Source of the DNA: CAJXZP01 sp041563475
GTDB taxonomy: Bacteria > Bacteroidota > Bacteroidia > Flavobacteriales_G > Salibacteraceae
Assembly: GCA_041563475.1 (NCBI GenBank)
Contig: JBFFMY010000008.1
Span: 6,110 to 70,109, forward strand
DNA: 64,000 bases
Reading direction: 5' to 3'
The position numbers were made by a program, and so were the translations under genes. A model generated the notes under the pieces. The model saw only the letters and a program-made list of their open reading frames with translations, did no database searches and was not told the origin of the DNA. Positions 35,565-45,414 of the stretch are shown here, piece after piece. How positions within the stretch are numbered: position 1 is the stretch's first letter; each line of letters opens with the position of its first letter.

Positions 35565-35705
35565 CTCTCCCAATATGTAAATAAGACAGTCCGTATGAAA
35601 ATTTGTCTTCATTTTTTTACTTAAACAGGTCATTTTGACTTATTTATGAAATTGGTTTGTGATTTGAAAATAGCTATTCAAATTAAAAACTTAAAAATAG
35701 AAGTC

Positions 35706-36149
35706 ATGTTAGTAAAAAGAGAAAGCACGCAACCAGTGTATTCAAAATTGTTCTCCGACTTTTTCGATAAAGAATTTGGCAATTGGAGTAACTATAATTT
35801 TTCAAAAACGGAAACAACCTTACCTGCGGTAAATATTGTAGAAAATGAAGGCGATTTTGTTGTGGAAGTGGCAGCCCCTGGCCTGAAAAAGGAGGATTTT
35901 GAAATACAAATTCAGGATGATGTTTTGACGATTTCGTCTGAAAAAAATGAAGAAAATATGGAGGCCCAAAAAAACTATTCTCGTAGAGAATACAAGTATT
36001 TGGCATTTAAAAGAAGTTTCACATTGCCCAAAGATCTAATAGATGATCAAAAAGTGGAGGCGAGGTACGAAAATGGAGAATTGTTTATTACTATTCCAAA
36101 AAAGGAAGAAGCGAAGCCTAAGGGGCCATTAAAAATTTCGGTTAACTAA
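35706..36149 (+). CDS. small heat-shock protein, Hsp20 family
   Basis: 147 residues from the ATG at 35706 (MLVKRES); the open frame begins earlier (35646), but the extra 20 residues are not Hsp20-like. The alpha-crystallin domain is clear: LPAVNIVENEGDFVVEVAAP, GLKKEDFEIQIQDDVLTI, FKRSFTLPKDL and the C-terminal strand NGELFITIPK. It is an ATP-independent holdase that binds unfolding proteins in the cytoplasm. It is monocistronic, with a bidirectional terminator after it. No CIRCE-type repeat is visible upstream. Confidence 0.93.
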   Translation: MLVKRESTQPVYSKLFSDFFDKEFGNWSNYNFSKTETTLPAVNIVENEGDFVVEVAAPGLKKEDFEIQIQDDVLTISSEKNEENMEAQKNYSRREYKYLAFKRSFTLPKDLIDDQKVEARYENGELFITIPKKEEAKPKGPLKISVN

Positions 36150-36170
36150 ATAAAGGAATTTACAAAACTG

Positions 36171-36204
36171 AAAAGCCCAGTGGCCAAAAGGTATCTGGGC
36201 TTTT
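36171..36204. terminator. bidirectional terminator between hsp20 and the convergent gene
   Basis: AAAAGCCCAG (36171-36180) pairs with CTGGGCTTTT (36195-36204), a perfect 10-bp stem with a 14-base loop. It abuts the stop codon of the minus-strand gene (36205-36207). Confidence 0.85.
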
Positions 36205-37074
36205 CTAATAAAGGGAGTATTTAACTTTCGTTATTTTAATTTGTTTGGTGTGCATATTTTTTTCCAATATTGCCTCCAATAATTGGTTTTCATAGAGGTA
36301 TTCGGTATGTGATAAATGGGCACCATCTTGGTACTCGTCCATTTCCAATAAAGTGGCGTTTTCATCATAAATCAATTTGTACTTTTCTTCTTTTCTTGTT
36401 GATTCTCGCGTATTAGAAATATATTCTGTAAGTAATTGATTGGTGTAAATATACTGTTTTGCGTGTTTATTCGTTCCGCGTATATAACGGCCTTCCTCTT
36501 TAATAATCCTGTTTTGGTCATCCAAAGAAATAATAGCGTATCGAAAAGTTAATCCCTCATTATTGATCCAATATTTTTTATACTGGTTGTAGGTTTCATA
36601 TACGTATTTAAAGTTTTGTTGTTCAATGACAACGCCTGTTCTAACGTCCGTTTCTTTGATTTCTACGAGATTGGTTTTTTTATCAAAAAAATATTTTATT
36701 CGAATTTCACGCGAACGGTTTTTGAAATATATTTCATCTATTTCACCCTGGATATCAAAAGAGTATTTCGAATTTGAGGTGTCTCCTAGGGTATTTATTT
36801 TTTGATAAGTTGAAATAAGCCCGTTGGAATTAAATGTAAAGCTATCGCGTTCCAAAGAGTGTTCAATTGGTTTGGAAGGTACTTTAAACAGGACTTCCGT
36901 GTAAACACTTTTGATTTTATTCTGTTTTATGTACTCGGAATTTAAATAAGGAAATTTTTTTAGATCCTCTGGCGTATTTGAAATGGGGACTTGACTAATT
37001 CCGGGAAGATGAACAATTAAGATGAAAAAAAGAAGAATTCGGTGTTTATTACGAATTAAAAAACCTTGCGTCAT
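36205..37074 (-). CDS. secreted protein of unknown function
   Basis: 289 residues. A hydrophobic N-terminus (about 10-28, LLFFILIVHLPGISQ) suggests export. The rest has repeated short strands of the type YxYENQLLEAI, YIYTNQLLTEY, LIYDENATLLEMDEYQDG, resembling a diverged YD/RHS-like or antiparallel beta-repeat sheet that occurs in Bacteroidota exported proteins. It has no sorting domain and no catalytic motif. It starts four bases after the DUF255 lipoprotein gene, so they are co-transcribed. I do not recognise a specific family. Confidence 0.65.
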   Translation of the reverse strand: MTQGFLIRNKHRILLFFILIVHLPGISQVPISNTPEDLKKFPYLNSEYIKQNKIKSVYTEVLFKVPSKPIEHSLERDSFTFNSNGLISTYQKINTLGDTSNSKYSFDIQGEIDEIYFKNRSREIRIKYFFDKKTNLVEIKETDVRTGVVIEQQNFKYVYETYNQYKKYWINNEGLTFRYAIISLDDQNRIIKEEGRYIRGTNKHAKQYIYTNQLLTEYISNTRESTRKEEKYKLIYDENATLLEMDEYQDGAHLSHTEYLYENQLLEAILEKNMHTKQIKITKVKYSLY

Positions 37075-37078
37075 TCCG

Positions 37079-39202
37079 TTATTTTATTTGTTGTAACGCT
37101 TCGTTCAAATCCTCAGTGGGTAATTGACAAGACTTATTTACGCATACATAATACCGTGTTTCGTTTGGAACATATTTCCCTTCCAATAAGGGCAAGGTGC
37201 TTTTCATAGAACTACCTAAAACCACTTTATTTGGAATATAGTATTTACAGATTTGATTTCTTTTTTCGTTCGCATTCTTACCCGTTATGGCCACTTCATA
37301 AAATGGATATACGTTGCGTAAAAAAAGGTTTCCCCAATGGGAGTACCCTGATCCATAACTCGAAATTTGATTTTGAATGTTGTTTAACATTACCTCACTT
37401 TTTTTCAAATAATCCGAATTATTCAGTAATGTTCCAACCATGAAAAGCGCATTTGCCATACTGGAATTCGAACCTGGAATAACGTTATCCGTTAATTCCA
37501 TCTTTCGAGCTACTAACGCGGGGTCAAGATTTGAAGTAAAATAGAACATTCCACTATTCGAATCATAAAAATGATTAATAGCATAATCGGTTAATTTTTT
37601 TGCTTCATTTAACCAATGCTCATCAAATGTTGCCTCGTATAATTTCACAAGGGCTTCGATGGAAAGACTATAATCTTCAAGGTATCCATTGATATTAGAT
37701 GTGCCATTTTTATAATTATGATTTAGTCCGCCATCTTCCTTACGTTGAGTTTTAGTAATAAATTCAGCCGTTTCAATAGCCACGTCTAAAAATCGTTTTT
37801 CACCAAAAGAAATGTACGCTTCAGCTAAGCCGTTTAACATTAATGCGTTCCAAGAGGTAAGACTTTTATCATCCAGTCCTGGTTGAATTCTTTTCGCTCT
37901 AGACGCTAAGAGTTTTTCGTTTGACCTTTTGACTATTTCATTTAATTCACTTACGGAAATCCCAAGTTTTTCAGCAACAGTTTCGTCACTTTCATTTCGA
38001 AGCGGAATGTTGTTTCCGTGTTCCCAATCTGCTTTACCATTAATATTGTAATAGGATTTCATTGTAGTGAAATCATCCCCTAAAACCTCTTGGAGTTCTG
38101 CCGTTTTCCAAACATAAAATTTTCCTTCTTCACCTTCACTATCTGCATCTAATGCGGAGTAGAATATACCATTCCCAGCATATAATTCGCGGGTACAAAA
38201 ATCAATAGTTTGGTAAACAATTTCTTTGTAAAGTGGATTCTTGTACCGTGTAAAAGCTTCAGAATACAACGCAATTAATTGACCGTTGTCGTAGAGCATT
38301 TTCTCAAAATGCGGAACTTTCCACAATTTATCTGTGGAATAACGTGTAAACCCACCCCCAATTTGATCGTAAATACCTCCAAACGCCATTTTGTCTAATG
38401 ACAGTTTCACTTGATCATCTACAAAATTATGATGACCAAGAGCCGCGTAACGCATTAGGAAAATGTAATTGTTGGGTAATGGAAATTTAGGCGCGCGATT
38501 TGCCCCCCCTTCAATAGTATCAAACTGATGCTTCCATTTAACAACTGCTTCGTCTAAGGTTTCAACGGTGAATAGTGGCGCTTCCGTATTCAATACCATC
38601 ATTTCACTTTCCTGCACCCCCTTGGTTAGTCGTTCAGCATATTCAATAACCTTTTTAGGGTTATTGGTGTACTCGTTATTGAGTTGGGTTAGGACATCCA
38701 TCCACTTTTCTTTTGGGAAATATGTTCCACCGTAAAATGGTCTGCCATCGGGTAAGGCAAAACAATTCAAAGGCCAACCGCCACTTCCTGTCATTAGTTG
38801 GACAGCGCTCATGTATATTTGATCAATATCTGGCCTTTCTTCTCGATCTACTTTGATGCAAATAAAATGGTCGTTCATTAATTTGGCTACTTCCTCATTT
38901 TCAAAACTTTCATGTTCCATAACGTGACACCAATGACAAGCGGAATAACCTACACTGATAAGCAACAATTTATTTTCTTTTTGGGCTTTTGCTAATGCCT
39001 CTTCCCCCCAAGGAAACCAATCTACGGGATTATGGGCATGTTGCAATAGGTACGGACTAGTTTCGTTAATTAATTTGTTTGTATGTTTCGGGGTATTCAT
39101 ATGTTTATCATTAGTTTGACACGAGCCGTTTTGTAAAATTAGTAGCGTGAAAAATGCAATATAAATGAATCTAAACCTGAGGTTTTTGGATTTTTTTAGC
39201 AT
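37079..39202 (-). CDS. DUF255/thioredoxin-domain lipoprotein (YyaL-like)
   Basis: 707 residues. A lipoprotein signal (LQNGSC, Cys28) is followed by the N-terminal thioredoxin-like DUF255 domain, with NETSPYLLQHAHNPVDWFPW and the CHWC motif (Cys89, Cys92), and then a six-hairpin-like alpha/alpha barrel (about 250-690, with GGIYDQIGGGFTRYSTDKLW and LADADSEGEEGKFYVW-like segments). Proteins of this family (YyaL, SPATA20-like) are widespread but of unclear function. This copy carries an export and lipid signal. If one starts at Met35 (MNTPKH) it would be a cytoplasmic version. It is first in the operon with 36205-37074. Confidence 0.88.
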   Translation of the reverse strand: MLKKSKNLRFRFIYIAFFTLLILQNGSCQTNDKHMNTPKHTNKLINETSPYLLQHAHNPVDWFPWGEEALAKAQKENKLLLISVGYSACHWCHVMEHESFENEEVAKLMNDHFICIKVDREERPDIDQIYMSAVQLMTGSGGWPLNCFALPDGRPFYGGTYFPKEKWMDVLTQLNNEYTNNPKKVIEYAERLTKGVQESEMMVLNTEAPLFTVETLDEAVVKWKHQFDTIEGGANRAPKFPLPNNYIFLMRYAALGHHNFVDDQVKLSLDKMAFGGIYDQIGGGFTRYSTDKLWKVPHFEKMLYDNGQLIALYSEAFTRYKNPLYKEIVYQTIDFCTRELYAGNGIFYSALDADSEGEEGKFYVWKTAELQEVLGDDFTTMKSYYNINGKADWEHGNNIPLRNESDETVAEKLGISVSELNEIVKRSNEKLLASRAKRIQPGLDDKSLTSWNALMLNGLAEAYISFGEKRFLDVAIETAEFITKTQRKEDGGLNHNYKNGTSNINGYLEDYSLSIEALVKLYEATFDEHWLNEAKKLTDYAINHFYDSNSGMFYFTSNLDPALVARKMELTDNVIPGSNSSMANALFMVGTLLNNSDYLKKSEVMLNNIQNQISSYGSGYSHWGNLFLRNVYPFYEVAITGKNANEKRNQICKYYIPNKVVLGSSMKSTLPLLEGKYVPNETRYYVCVNKSCQLPTEDLNEALQQIK

Positions 39203-39261
39203 TTTTATGATTGATTATTTAAGATTCGAAATTAACTTTATAAAAGACAATATTTAAAATT

Positions 39262-39831
39262 ATGTCAGAAATTTCACCCACCAAATCTAAACCTATTGGT
39301 TTTACTATCTCAGAGAAAAAGGAAGTTGAAATACCCAAATGGTTAAATCTAACTATGGCTGCATTCTGGTTTATTGGATTGTTTTTGATGTATTGGATGT
39401 ATCAAATAACGGATATTTCTTTGGGGGAGCTATTTAAGTGGTTTCTATTTTTCGCGGTAATTCTTACTCTGGTACCTTTTAAATACGTGAGAAAGAAATT
39501 CGAAATTGATAAATCACAACTCATTGCGCTCAATGTTATTGGATTTGGTCCAATTTTCACGAGTTTATTTTTAATCTGTAATTTGGTTTTTTCGACAAGT
39601 AAAGTGACAACAGAGTATGAAATTTGGCATTTCGAACGAAGTAAAGTTCCCTTCGAAAATAACTTTCTGGTAGTAGATCTCAAAGAGAATGCCCTAATCG
39701 ATCAGCCCAAATTCAGAAGGTTTGATTATACGCAGCATATTGAAAATGTGATGACTTATGACTCAATAAGGATGACTATTAGCCATGGGGCATTTGGATT
39801 TGATGTCATGACGGATTTTACATTTCACTGA
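39262..39831 (+). CDS. small membrane protein of unknown function
   Basis: 189 residues with three predicted membrane helices (about 28-47, 56-75, 86-109) and a hydrophilic C-terminal domain of about 80 residues (WHFERSKVPFENNFLVVDL). No motif recognised. A promoter-like TTG-N19-TAACTTTA (39211-39240) precedes it. The gene sits between the divergent DUF255 gene and HMG-CoA reductase but shows no clear link to either. Low complexity is absent and codon use is normal. Confidence 0.6.
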   Translation: MSEISPTKSKPIGFTISEKKEVEIPKWLNLTMAAFWFIGLFLMYWMYQITDISLGELFKWFLFFAVILTLVPFKYVRKKFEIDKSQLIALNVIGFGPIFTSLFLICNLVFSTSKVTTEYEIWHFERSKVPFENNFLVVDLKENALIDQPKFRRFDYTQHIENVMTYDSIRMTISHGAFGFDVMTDFTFH

Positions 39832-39884
39832 TTGGAACACCACCTTTCCTTGAAACCGATAGGGGTTAAAATTTGTCAAAAACC

Positions 39885-39892
39885 TACTTTTG
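39885..39892 (+). promoter_or_regulatory. putative -7 element of the HMG-CoA reductase operon
   Basis: TACTTTTG, a perfect TAnnTTTG, 45 bases before the ATG at 39938. No TTG sits at a good distance upstream. Confidence 0.4.
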
Positions 39893-39937
39893 TTTGTTAC
39901 AGTAAAGTACTGAACGTTTTCATTCAAAATTTAAAAA

Positions 39938-41266
39938 ATGTCGAAAGCAATAAAGGGGTTTTCCAAACTTAGTAAGGAAGAAAAAATTGATTGGGTTGTA
40001 GAGAATTACTTTAGAAATAAGGTCACTGGAAAAGAGATTCTTAAGCAATATTGGAATCCTGATCCTGATGTTCAACAAATTCATGATGAGTTTATTGAAA
40101 ACACTTTGACGAATTACTATTTGCCATTTGGTGTGGCACCAAATTTCATGATTAACGGGGAGATATTTGCTATTCCAATGGCCATTGAAGAAAGCTCTGT
40201 AGTTGCAGCGGCATCCAAAGCAGCAAGTTTTTGGATGGATCGTGGAGGCTTTAAAGCGGAGGTGATTTCCACAAAAAAAATTGGACATGTACATTTTGTC
40301 TATTATGGCGATTATGATAAACTCCTGAAATTTTTCAATTCAATTAAGGACAAATTCTACCAAGACACGGATAGCATAACTAAAAATATGCGTAAAAGGG
40401 GAGGCGGAATTCAGGAAATAATGCTGATTAATAAAAATTTCGAGGAACCGAATTATTACCAAATCAAAGCAAATTTTGAAACGGTGGATTCCATGGGAGC
40501 CAATTTTATTAATACGTGTTTAGAGCAATTTGCCCAAACCCTTCAGCGAGAAATGGAGGCTTCAAATGTATTCACAGACGAAGAAAAAAATATTCAGGTA
40601 ATTATGTGTATTTTAAGTAATTACACTCCAGAATGTTTGGTTCGTGCGGAGGTAAGTTGTCCTATTTCTGAATTAGCTACAGAGGATATGTCGGGGGAGG
40701 ATTTTGCCTTGAAATTTGAACGTGCTATTCATGTGGCTAGAATAGAGCCTTATAGAGCAACAACCCACAATAAAGGCATAATGAATGGAATTGATGCCGT
40801 GGTTATTGCCACCGGAAATGATTTTAGGGCTATTGAAGCTGCAGTTCATACCTATGCATCAAGGTCTGGGCAATATAGGTCCTTGACAGATTGTGAAATA
40901 AAAGATGGTCAATTTAAATTTTGGTTGGAAATTCCTATGGCCCTAGGAACTGTTGGAGGCTTAACTACTTTGCACCCTATGGTAAAGTTTGCATACGAGT
41001 TATTAGGAAACCCAAATGCCAAGAAATTAATGATGATAATAGCGGCTTCAGGGCTTGCACAGAACTTTGGCGCTTTAAAAGCGTTAACCACCACTGGAAT
41101 TCAACAAGGGCACATGAAAATGCATTTGTTAAATGTGTTGAATAATTTAGGCGCAACGAATGAGGAGAAAGATTTTTTCAAAATTTATTTTAGAGATAAA
41201 GTTCCACATCACAACGATATTGTGTCTAAATTCAATGAAATTAGAGCAAACAAGGCCAATAGCTAA
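39938..41266 (+). CDS. hydroxymethylglutaryl-CoA reductase, class II
   Basis: 442 residues. The enzyme makes mevalonate from HMG-CoA. Class II features are present: catalytic Glu54 (IENTLTNYYLPFG), MAIEESSVVAAAS, Lys279 and Asp295 in NKGIMNGIDAVVIATGND, and His392 in QGHMKMHLLN, aligning with Pseudomonas mevalonii Glu83, Lys267, Asp283 and His381. Flavobacteriia use the mevalonate route for isoprenoids, so the biosynthetic direction is likely despite the class II (degradative-type) fold. The stop overlaps the next gene by one base (TAATG), coupling it to a GHMP kinase. Confidence 0.94.
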   Translation: MSKAIKGFSKLSKEEKIDWVVENYFRNKVTGKEILKQYWNPDPDVQQIHDEFIENTLTNYYLPFGVAPNFMINGEIFAIPMAIEESSVVAAASKAASFWMDRGGFKAEVISTKKIGHVHFVYYGDYDKLLKFFNSIKDKFYQDTDSITKNMRKRGGGIQEIMLINKNFEEPNYYQIKANFETVDSMGANFINTCLEQFAQTLQREMEASNVFTDEEKNIQVIMCILSNYTPECLVRAEVSCPISELATEDMSGEDFALKFERAIHVARIEPYRATTHNKGIMNGIDAVVIATGNDFRAIEAAVHTYASRSGQYRSLTDCEIKDGQFKFWLEIPMALGTVGGLTTLHPMVKFAYELLGNPNAKKLMMIIAASGLAQNFGALKALTTTGIQQGHMKMHLLNVLNNLGATNEEKDFFKIYFRDKVPHHNDIVSKFNEIRANKANS

Positions 41267-42189
41267 TGGCGAATTCTAAAAAATATTATGCCCATGGAAA
41301 ACTGCTTCTTACTGGGGAGTACGCAGTTTTAGATGGTGCCATTGCTTTAGCATTTCCCACCAGAAAGGGGCAGTGGCTAAAGGCTAGTCAAGGATCACCG
41401 GATATTATTCAGTGGATAAGCAAAGATGAAAATCAAAATGTTTGGTTTAACGCCTCATTTTCATCCTCCTTAAAAATCGTTTCTACTTCTGATGAAGAAA
41501 TAGCAGAAAGACTTCAAAAAATTTTAGCTCAGGCTATTGAGTTAAATTCAGAATTTGCTATTGAATTAATTGGCAAATATGTTACAACAACTCTAGAATT
41601 TAATATGAATTGGGGTTTGGGGTCAAGTTCTACATTGATAAATTTGATTTCTCAATGGGCAGAAGTAGATCAGTATTCTCTGCTAAAAAAATCGTTTGGA
41701 GGTTCAGGTTATGATTTAGCATGTGCCCAAGCAGTTGGGCCTATTTTATTTCAAAATAGAAATGGGGGACCAAAAGTTGTTCCCATTAGATTTAATCCGA
41801 ATTGGCAGGATAAATTGTATTTTGTTTACCTCGGTAAAAAGCAAATTAGTCGAACTGAAATCACCAAATTTAATACGTTGGAAATTGATCGAGATTGGTT
41901 GGTAAACGAGGTGGATTCCTTAACTAAAAAGGTAGCTGAATCAACCACTGTGGAAAATTTCTCAGACGCATTAATGGATCATGAAAAGTTACTTTCGGCA
42001 ACTTTGGGTTATCCAACAATTAAATCTCAATTGTTTTCTAACATTGATGGAGTTTTTAAATCACTTGGAGCGTGGGGCGGAGATTTTGTTCTTTTTGTGG
42101 GAAAAAAAACAGAATTAGAAAAAGTTAGAAAAATGGGTTTTAAGACCATTATTCCATGGAAAGAAATGGTTAATCCAATTCTATATTAG
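41266..42189 (+). CDS. GHMP kinase of the mevalonate pathway (GYDIA type)
   Basis: 307 residues. HGKLLLTGEYAVLDGA at the N-terminus and the phosphate-binding loop GLGSSSTLINL (117-127) define the GHMP kinase fold; GSGYDLACAQA near 150 resembles the GYDIA signature of Bacteroidota members. It probably phosphorylates mevalonate or a phosphomevalonate intermediate. The tight coupling to HMG-CoA reductase supports this, but which step is not decided by sequence. Its 3' end overlaps the convergent histidine kinase gene by 20 bases. Confidence 0.85.
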   Translation: MANSKKYYAHGKLLLTGEYAVLDGAIALAFPTRKGQWLKASQGSPDIIQWISKDENQNVWFNASFSSSLKIVSTSDEEIAERLQKILAQAIELNSEFAIELIGKYVTTTLEFNMNWGLGSSSTLINLISQWAEVDQYSLLKKSFGGSGYDLACAQAVGPILFQNRNGGPKVVPIRFNPNWQDKLYFVYLGKKQISRTEITKFNTLEIDRDWLVNEVDSLTKKVAESTTVENFSDALMDHEKLLSATLGYPTIKSQLFSNIDGVFKSLGAWGGDFVLFVGKKTELEKVRKMGFKTIIPWKEMVNPILY

Positions 42190-44569
42190 GAAGTGTAATT
42201 GTTACTTCGGTTCCCACATTTTCTTCACTATCTATTGTGATAGTGCCATGATGTAGATCCATTATTTTTTTTGCAATTACTAAACCTAAACCGTTTCCTG
42301 GAATATTTAGATTTACAATATTATTTGCTCTGAAAAAAGAGGTGAATAAGAGTGGCATCTCGTCTTTAGGAATTCCTAAGCCTTTATCTTTTATGGTAAT
42401 TATTATATTTTCTGAGGCAAATTCCAATAGGAGTTTAGGAGGCCCATTTTCAGAATATAACAACGCATTTTTTAATACATTTAAAAGCATAAGATCAAAC
42501 AATGCTGGGTCAAAAATGACTGTTCGAGGATTACCTTTTATTTTTAAATCAACTGTTCGATTCTCAAATTCTTTGACAATTTGTTCATTTACAATAGGCG
42601 TAATAAATTCTAAAATATTTTGATTTACTGGGTTAAAAGGCATCTCCAGTGCTTCAATTTTCCCTAAAGTATCAATATTATTTAATAGGTTGTTGATTCT
42701 ACTTACCTGTGAAGTTATTTTATCAAAATGTCGATGAAAAGGTTTCATGAATCTATCACCTAAATCCTCGGCATACATTTCCAGTAACTCAACACTGGAT
42801 TTTATGGAAGATAGCGGTGTTCTGAATTCATGAGATGTCATCGTAATGAAACGAGACTTGAGTTCATTTAGGTCTTTCTCCTTTTGCAGAGAAGCTTGTA
42901 TTTCTTCTTGTATTTTTCTTCGTGCTGAAATATCCCGAGAAGCAGCAATAAATGTTCTTTGCCCAGAAACGGAAATAAGGGGTTGAACAACGGTTTCAAT
43001 CCAGCGGTAGGAATTATCTCCTGTTTTGACTCTGTATTGCTCTACCACCCATTGTGCACCATTCAAAAGTTGATCAAATAGGTTGGTTTTCACAAGCCTC
43101 CTGTCCTCTGGATGAACATCGAAAAAGGAGTTTTTGTTTTTAAAAGATTCGGGATTTCTGCCCAACATATTTCGCACCCCGTTTGAGATAAAAATATAAT
43201 TCCCTTTTTCATCAATTTCACAAATAATATCGGAAATGTTATCGGAAATACGTGCAATTTTATTTTCATTCGAAATTTGCTCTAATTGAATTTTTTTCTT
43301 GTCATCGATGTTCACCAGTGTCCCACTAATCCCAATAATGTTTTGATTGCGATCAAATTTTATGGTATTGTGAGCCTCCATCCAAACTGACTTTCCATTG
43401 GCGGCAATAAACTTTAATTCGGCTGTTTTGTGGGAAGCCGAATTTCCAGTATAATGGGAATTGAGAATAGATTCACCTATTGACCGATGATCTGGGTGAA
43501 TATAATTTAAACAAAATGTACCGAGACTTTTCTCCACTTTAAGAAGCAAATGTTTTTCCCAAGCTTTGTTTAAAAAAATGAAATTCCCGTTTCGGTCTAT
43601 CTCAAAAATAATCTCGTCAATAGAACCAACTAATTTTTCATACTTGGCTTCACTTTGGGCAATTTTATTTTTGTAATCAATTCTAGTGGTGATATCTGTG
43701 TTGGTGGCCACAAATTGTTGCGGCACGCCATTATCTGAATAATTTACATGAGCGCGCGTGAGTACCCAAATGTATTTACCCGATTTATTTTTAATCCTAT
43801 ATTCACATTCGTAAGAGCCTACTCCAATTTTAAAATAGGGATCTAATACTTGTAAAACAACATCTTTATCATCGGGGTGAATCAGGTTTTCAAAAGTCTC
43901 AAAGGAGTCTTCAAGTTCATCTACGTTAAACCCCAACATCCTTTTCCATTGACGAGAAAAGTGCATGTGGTTATTCACTAAATCGATATGCCAATACCCG
44001 TCATTTGAACTTTCAATAGCTTTTTGAAGAACAGTTTCTTGGGCGGAATTTACTTCTTGCAAAATCTCCCCATGTAAAAAGGAGGTGTAAATTTGACCGA
44101 GTAATAACAATAAATCAGAATCTTCTTTAGACCATAATCTAGGAACGGTTTCCTCGTATAAAGCAAAGTATCCAATGGGTTGCGTATTCACCACCAAAGA
44201 GATTATCAAGAACGAGGATATGTTAAGACTTTGAAGTTTTCTTAGGAGTTCTTCGTTTTCAATTTCTTTAGTTAGACCAACAGTTAAACCTTCAGAATAA
44301 GTGGCAAGCGAACGTGTGATCGTAATTATTTCGCTTGTATCAGGTATCGTCTCAGCGTCTTCCGAGCCATACTTTACTTGTATAGGTGGAAATATATTTT
44401 TTAACCTTGGGCTTACTCTTGGGATTAAAAAGCACCGGGTAGGGTAAAAATTATCAGATAGTAATCGTACAAACCTATTTGTTTTTTGGTTCGTTTGCCT
44501 GCTTGAATTAAGAAGCCTTACGGCTTGCTCAAGTAGTTTAGATTTATCTATTGACAATGTATTACTCAT
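42170..44569 (-). CDS. multi-PAS hybrid-sensor histidine kinase
   Basis: 799 residues, no signal peptide or membrane helix, so cytoplasmic. A GAF-like domain (about 15-170, ISSFLIISLVVNTQPIGYFAL) is followed by three PAS domains (about 186-300, 310-430, 440-560, each closing with a PAC-like segment such as YRIKNKSGKYIWVL). Then come HisKA with the phospho-acceptor His580 (SHEFRTPLSS) and HATPase_c with NVLKNALLYS, DKGLGIPKDE and GNGLGLVIAKKI. It senses an intracellular signal; the ligand is unknown. It is transcribed divergently from a response regulator at 44659 across a 90-base gap, so they are a likely pair. There is no receiver domain in this protein. Confidence 0.93.
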   Translation of the reverse strand: MSNTLSIDKSKLLEQAVRLLNSSRQTNQKTNRFVRLLSDNFYPTRCFLIPRVSPRLKNIFPPIQVKYGSEDAETIPDTSEIITITRSLATYSEGLTVGLTKEIENEELLRKLQSLNISSFLIISLVVNTQPIGYFALYEETVPRLWSKEDSDLLLLLGQIYTSFLHGEILQEVNSAQETVLQKAIESSNDGYWHIDLVNNHMHFSRQWKRMLGFNVDELEDSFETFENLIHPDDKDVVLQVLDPYFKIGVGSYECEYRIKNKSGKYIWVLTRAHVNYSDNGVPQQFVATNTDITTRIDYKNKIAQSEAKYEKLVGSIDEIIFEIDRNGNFIFLNKAWEKHLLLKVEKSLGTFCLNYIHPDHRSIGESILNSHYTGNSASHKTAELKFIAANGKSVWMEAHNTIKFDRNQNIIGISGTLVNIDDKKKIQLEQISNENKIARISDNISDIICEIDEKGNYIFISNGVRNMLGRNPESFKNKNSFFDVHPEDRRLVKTNLFDQLLNGAQWVVEQYRVKTGDNSYRWIETVVQPLISVSGQRTFIAASRDISARRKIQEEIQASLQKEKDLNELKSRFITMTSHEFRTPLSSIKSSVELLEMYAEDLGDRFMKPFHRHFDKITSQVSRINNLLNNIDTLGKIEALEMPFNPVNQNILEFITPIVNEQIVKEFENRTVDLKIKGNPRTVIFDPALFDLMLLNVLKNALLYSENGPPKLLLEFASENIIITIKDKGLGIPKDEMPLLFTSFFRANNIVNLNIPGNGLGLVIAKKIMDLHHGTITIDSEENVGTEVTITLPNIELD

Positions 44570-44596
44570 AATTTGCTAGAAATCATATCTGTTCTA

Positions 44597-44628
44597 TTGT
44601 CAAAAATAACTCCAATTGGTTACATTTG
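44597..44628 (+). promoter_or_regulatory. promoter of the response regulator
   Basis: TTG (44597-44599), 21-base spacer, TACATTTG (44621-44628), a perfect TAnnTTTG, 30 bases before the ATG at 44659. Confidence 0.68.
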
Positions 44629-44658
44629 TGACAATATCCATTCAAATCGTTTAGTTCT

Positions 44659-45414
44659 ATGTCTAATATTTTAGTTATTGAAGATGACGCCACGGTGCGT
44701 GAAAACCTCGAAGAGCTTTTAAAATTCAAGGGTTATACTGTTTTTAGCTCTTCCGATGGAAAGGAAGGATTAGATATGGCATTTAAAAAAGAGCCAGATT
44801 TAATTATTTCGGATATTATGATGCCTGAAATGGATGGATATGAATTATTGAAACATGTTCGTGAAACTCCTGCGTTAACGAACACCCCAGTGATTCTGCT
44901 TACGGCAAAAACCATGTCGGAATCTAAAATCAAAGGATTAGAATATGGTGCGGATGATTACATCACCAAACCATTTAATACCAAGGAGCTAGTAGCACGA
45001 ATTGCCAATCTTATTGAAATTCGCAGAAAGTTAAAAGCAAAGGCTTATCTAGAGACGAATAAAACAGAAGTTGAGTCAACCGAGGACATCTTTATGCGCG
45101 AGTTGATTGTTTTATTTGCAAATAACCTTGAAAAATCTTCTTTTGCTATTGAAGATGTGGTGGTAGAAATGGGACTAAGTAAATCAACGGTTCAAAGACG
45201 TGTAAAGGCCATTACGAGTAAAACCTTCAACCAGTTTTTACGTGAGTTTAGATTGGAGCAAGCCAAACAAATAATTGAGCAAAGGGGCGGTAATATTTCA
45301 GAAGTGGCTTTCGCTACCGGATTTAATAGTGTTTCTTACTTCTCTTTTTCGTTTAAAAATTATTTTGGATTTCCTCCAACTGAAATCGTCCCTAAAGACG
45401 CTAAGTTTATTTAG
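44659..45414 (+). CDS. response regulator with AraC-type DNA-binding domain
   Basis: 251 residues. Receiver domain 1-120 with Asp52 as phospho-acceptor (ISDIMMPEMDGYELL), acidic EDD at 8-10, and the conserved Lys in YITKPF. An AraC-family HTH spans about 150-246 (VVVEMGLSKSTVQRRVKAIT, then ISEVAFATGFNSVSYFSFSFKNYFG). Receiver plus AraC is a common Bacteroidota pairing. It is divergent from the PAS kinase, with a strong promoter between them. It ends exactly where a convergent 56-codon frame stops (TTAG, 45411-45414), inside a hairpin. Confidence 0.93.
   Translation: MSNILVIEDDATVRENLEELLKFKGYTVFSSSDGKEGLDMAFKKEPDLIISDIMMPEMDGYELLKHVRETPALTNTPVILLTAKTMSESKIKGLEYGADDYITKPFNTKELVARIANLIEIRRKLKAKAYLETNKTEVESTEDIFMRELIVLFANNLEKSSFAIEDVVVEMGLSKSTVQRRVKAITSKTFNQFLREFRLEQAKQIIEQRGGNISEVAFATGFNSVSYFSFSFKNYFGFPPTEIVPKDAKFI

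Noticed and set aside
35583..35619. A weak hairpin AAGACA/TGTCTT with a T-run after the second RemB/Wzi-like gene
   Set aside because: The stem has only six base pairs and a 15-base loop, too weak to call a terminator confidently.
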